From Pseudomonadota bacterium (GTDB lineage Bacteria > Pseudomonadota > Alphaproteobacteria > Rhizobiales > Devosiaceae), in contig JAEYTN010000425.1 of the NCBI GenBank assembly GCA_023433985.1, positions 1-7,554 of the forward strand: DNA of 7,554 nt, written 5' to 3'. Positions 6,180 through 7,554 of the stretch are shown piece by piece (position 1 is the stretch's first letter; each line of letters starts with the position of its first letter). The notes under the pieces were generated by a model. That model searched no databases and was not told the origin of the DNA. It saw nothing but the letters and a program-made list of their open reading frames with translations. The translations under genes were made by a program, and so were the position numbers.

Positions 6180-6642
6180 TCACCCGAGTAAGATGCGGGC
6201 GGTGAAACCGTCGTCACGGTTGACTGCCGGGGAGTACAACTCGAGGCGGCCCCCGACCTGCCGCATGATGCTGTCGACGATGGCGAGACCCAGGCCGGAG
6301 CCGGGAGTGGTTGTGCCGGCTCGCTCGAAGCGCTGTCCCAGAATAGCCAGGTGTTCTAGATGCACCACAGGTCCCGTGCTCGTTATTTCCAGCGACTGGT
6401 GGCCCACAGTAGTAGAGATCGTCCCCCCCTTTGGTGCCGTGCCGTTCGGCATTTTCAAGCAGGTTCCGGACAACGATACCGAAAGCGTCGACGTCGAGCC
6501 TGCCGATGAGGCAGGCGCTCGGTGAGCGCGGAGTTCGCGCTGCGCCGACCACTGGCTCAACGTTCTTTGTCGATCTTATCGAGACGCCAAGCGGCAACCG
6601 GGTCCCTTTCTCTCGAGGCAGCGACCTTGCGGCTCCTGCCAA
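6180..6642 (-). pseudogene. sensor histidine kinase remnant: C-terminal ATP-binding domain, frameshifted
   Basis: Two minus-strand frames together encode the end of a histidine kinase catalytic domain. The first, about 6501 down to 6430, carries an N-box (RNLLENAERHGTKGG). The second, about 6430 to stop 6182-6180, carries ITSTGPVV (a degenerate G1 region), the F-box-like LGQRFERAG and the G2 box GSGLGLAIV, then a normal C-terminal strand. The frames join if one base is removed from the run of seven C (minus strand G) at 6423-6429. Upstream of about 6501 I see no HisKA domain, phospho-acceptor His or membrane segment, so the gene is also truncated at its 5' side. The GP-type G1 recalls the PmrB/QseC-like group. 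It converges on the VIT gene with 20 bp between stops and no response regulator is visible. It is best read as a relic; if the C7 run is an error it is still a fragment. Confidence 0.7.
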
Positions 6643-6925
6643 AGCGGCAGCCGGCGGTTGTCGTCATGGGGTGACCGTCATGCGCTACCACCACCGGGTT
6701 CAGTCGCTGGCGCATCATGTGCTGCCAGGTCTTGTGCAAATCATCGATGGGCGAGGCGGTGGTGACCGTGCGGGTCGGCACCTCGTTAACCGGCAAATCG
6801 ACCACCGCGGTCGGAGGCTCGTGCGCGCCGAGGACCACTACTAGAATGGGCCGATGTAGTGGTGAGGTATCCGAATAGTTGTGATCGCAGCAACTCAGAA
6901 ATATATTAAAGTTGAACCGTGTCAT
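6557..6925 (-). pseudogene. CBS-domain-like fragment in a degenerate reading frame
   Basis: This minus-strand frame is open for 122 codons. Residues about 43-86 (about 6799-6668) look like part of a CBS domain: LPVNEVPTRTV, a TASPI turn, a helix with MM, then LNPVVVAHDGHP, which matches the usual pattern V..VMTR.V.T..P....L..M.......PVVD.DG.P. These codons are mostly G/C-ending, as in real genes of the window. The first 25 or so residues come from AT-rich DNA and look non-coding, no convincing start or ribosome binding site is seen, and after DGHP the CBS pattern stops. I therefore read it as a broken piece, probably once a signalling or ligand-sensing protein next to the kinase remnant. A short genuine orphan protein is the alternative. 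Confidence 0.3.
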
Positions 6926-6964
6926 ATCTGCCCAATTAATTAAGTAAATACTTATCTTTTTCTG

Positions 6965-7059
6965 ACCGATAGCTACGAGATGGTTTGTACTACCCAGTAT
7001 CTATTGTTTCAATGCCCAATTATGGCTGTCGATCGGAGCTGCTATCGGTTCTCTCGTAG
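6965..7059. repeat. paired inverted repeats upstream of the 90-residue gene
   Basis: ACCGATAGC (6965-6973) is the exact reverse complement of GCTATCGGT (7041-7049), and the adjoining CTACGAGA (6973-6980) is the exact reverse complement of TCTCGTAG (7052-7059). The two pairs run in the same order rather than nested, so a single hairpin cannot use both. They may be operator half-sites, alternative stems in an mRNA leader, or traces of a rearrangement. Confidence 0.45.
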
Positions 7060-7069
7060 GAGCCACATG

Positions 7070-7074
7070 GAGGT
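7070..7074 (+). promoter_or_regulatory. ribosome binding site of the 90-residue gene
   Basis: GGAGG lies six bases before ATG 7081 and supports this start. Confidence 0.6.
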
Positions 7075-7080
7075 TGGCGA

Positions 7081-7353
7081 ATGGACAAACTCGGCAGGCA
7101 AAGCGTTTACGTAAAGGACGGGGCGCTCTTCGTAGCCATCAAGCATCTGTGCGCGGACATGGATGCGACATTGATAAAGCTCGTTGATGTCGCCTTGAGG
7201 CACCTGATCGCGATGGCGAGGGCAGCCCATCGCGAAGGGGAGCAGCTCGATCTCCGGGATCTGGAAGCGCTCCTTGAGGCCGCGGAAATCGCGTTCGGAT
7301 ATCGGGCTGCGGCAGGGAAGCACGAGAAGGGGCCCGTCAGGCCGTCGCTATAA
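7081..7353 (+). CDS. unrecognised 90-residue protein
   Basis: I do not recognise this family. The protein is small, soluble and probably mostly helical: a short N-terminal strand-like part (SVYVKDGALFVAI, 8-20) is followed by a helix with regular Leu/Ile/Val spacing (about 28-49) and a charged, Leu-rich helix (LDLRDLEALLEAAEIAF, 56-72), ending in a basic tail. There is no signal peptide, membrane segment, Cys pair or clear helix-turn-helix. A good ribosome binding site (GGAGG at 7070-7074) and coding-like codon use support a real gene. It is followed after 34 bp by a probable XRE-type regulator on the same strand, so the two may form a small operon. Such pairs are common on mobile or plasmid-derived segments, and the AT-rich leader fits that, but no mobility gene is visible. 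Confidence 0.65.
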   Translation: MDKLGRQSVYVKDGALFVAIKHLCADMDATLIKLVDVALRHLIAMARAAHREGEQLDLRDLEALLEAAEIAFGYRAAAGKHEKGPVRPSL

Positions 7354-7387
7354 GCAAGACATCAGCACACACATAGAAAGAGCGACC

Positions 7388-7554
7388 ATGCTTGATAGCC
7401 ACTCATACGTTGTTCCCGACCTTATCGCTGCAAAGATCAAGGCGCTCAATCCGCCGAAGTCTTTGCTGCAAATCGCAAGTGAGGCCGGCTTCCGCCGGCT
7501 CGAAACCCTGTCTCACGTCCTGACGGGTGACATCGCCTTGCCGATGGACCGGGT
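7388..7554 (+). CDS. probable XRE-like helix-turn-helix protein, N-terminal part; C-terminus outside window
   Basis: The reading frame is open from ATG 7388 to the window edge (55 full codons). Residues about 23-55 read as a helix-turn-helix: PKSLLQIASEAGF gives the second helix and turn, RLETLSHVLTG the recognition helix, and the following LPMDRV resembles the conserved VPLDRVPAL segment of small XRE-type regulators of phage, plasmid and other accessory DNA. The role is inferred to be DNA-binding regulation. A purine-rich AAAGAG (about 7377-7382) is a modest ribosome binding site. It may control itself and the preceding 90-residue gene. Only the start is visible, so the domain call is provisional. 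Confidence 0.6.
   Translation, partial: MLDSHSYVVPDLIAAKIKALNPPKSLLQIASEAGFRRLETLSHVLTGDIALPMDR

Larger units (their letters stand above)
6880..7080. other. AT-rich non-coding stretch
   Basis: Base composition changes sharply here: the 60 bases 6901-6960 contain only 15 G or C and 6961-7020 contain 25, against a G/C-rich background. No reading frame has coding character. It contains the short palindromes TTAATTAA (6936-6943) and AAGTAAATACTT (6942-6953), and the inverted repeats listed separately. It separates decayed minus-strand genes from a new plus-strand gene pair and probably holds their promoter, but no convincing -35/-10 pair stands out (TTGAAC at 6912-6917 with ATTAAT at 6935-6940 is the best, and weak). 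Confidence 0.6.

Noticed and set aside
5446..6183. A 245-residue minus-strand open frame opposite the VIT gene
   Set aside because: It is an Arg-rich shadow frame; the plus strand is a full-length VIT transporter with conserved motifs.
6160..6200. A bidirectional terminator between the convergent VIT gene and kinase remnant
   Set aside because: Only 3-4 bp stems can be formed (for example CCCG/CGGG) and there is no T run.
6878..6894. Imperfect palindrome GTTGTGATCGCAGCAAC as a CRP/FNR-type site
   Set aside because: The half-sites and spacing match neither the FNR nor the CRP consensus, and it precedes no convincing gene start.
6912..6940. Possible sigma-70 promoter TTGAAC / ATTAAT
   Set aside because: The spacing is 17 bp, but the -10 match is poor and AT-rich DNA gives such matches easily; kept only as a remark.
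1..7554. tRNA or rRNA genes, CRISPR arrays, insertion sequences
   Set aside because: No cloverleaf-like or rRNA-like segment, no regularly spaced direct repeats, and no transposase or integrase frame were seen.

Overview
The window looks like chromosomal or large-replicon DNA of a GC-rich bacterium, most likely a proteobacterium. The codon use is strongly G/C-ending, the promoter sites are FNR/Anr-like, and there are ATPase, VIT and alcohol dehydrogenase families common in beta- and gammaproteobacteria. I cannot name a genus.

Layout. (1) Positions 1-737, minus strand: the N-terminal 245 residues of a P-type ATPase resembling the Mg2+ (P3B, MgtA-like) class, cut by the window edge. (2) Positions 738-890: a divergent control region with two near-consensus FNR/Anr-type boxes. 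(3) Positions 891-6159, plus strand: a tight four-gene run made of a complete P2-like cation ATPase with a PEEFP motif, a zinc alcohol dehydrogenase, an exported or anchored alpha/beta hydrolase, and a VIT1/CCC1-family Fe/Mn transporter. A third FNR-type box lies in the 81-bp gap before the hydrolase. The hydrolase appears frameshifted in a G run just before its catalytic His. In the restored frame its TGA overlaps the VIT start codon (ATGA). (4) Positions 6180 to about 6925, minus strand: decayed coding DNA, namely the C-terminal ATP-binding part of a sensor histidine kinase (frameshifted in a C7/G7 run) and a CBS-domain-like fragment. (5) About 6880-7080: an AT-rich non-coding stretch (15 G/C in the 60 bases 6901-6960) with paired inverted repeats. 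(6) 7081 to the end: an unrecognised 90-residue protein and the start of a probable XRE-type regulator, in a different sequence style that suggests an accessory segment.

Working together. The three FNR-type boxes point to induction under oxygen limitation or nitrosative stress of cation pumps, an NAD(P)-linked alcohol dehydrogenase and a metal exporter. This gene mix, with the CBS and kinase remnants beside it, recalls low-oxygen response loci such as the Anr/Dnr regulon of pseudomonads or, by analogy, the mycobacterial DosR set. The boxes and gene families are read directly from the sequence; the regulon assignment is inference.
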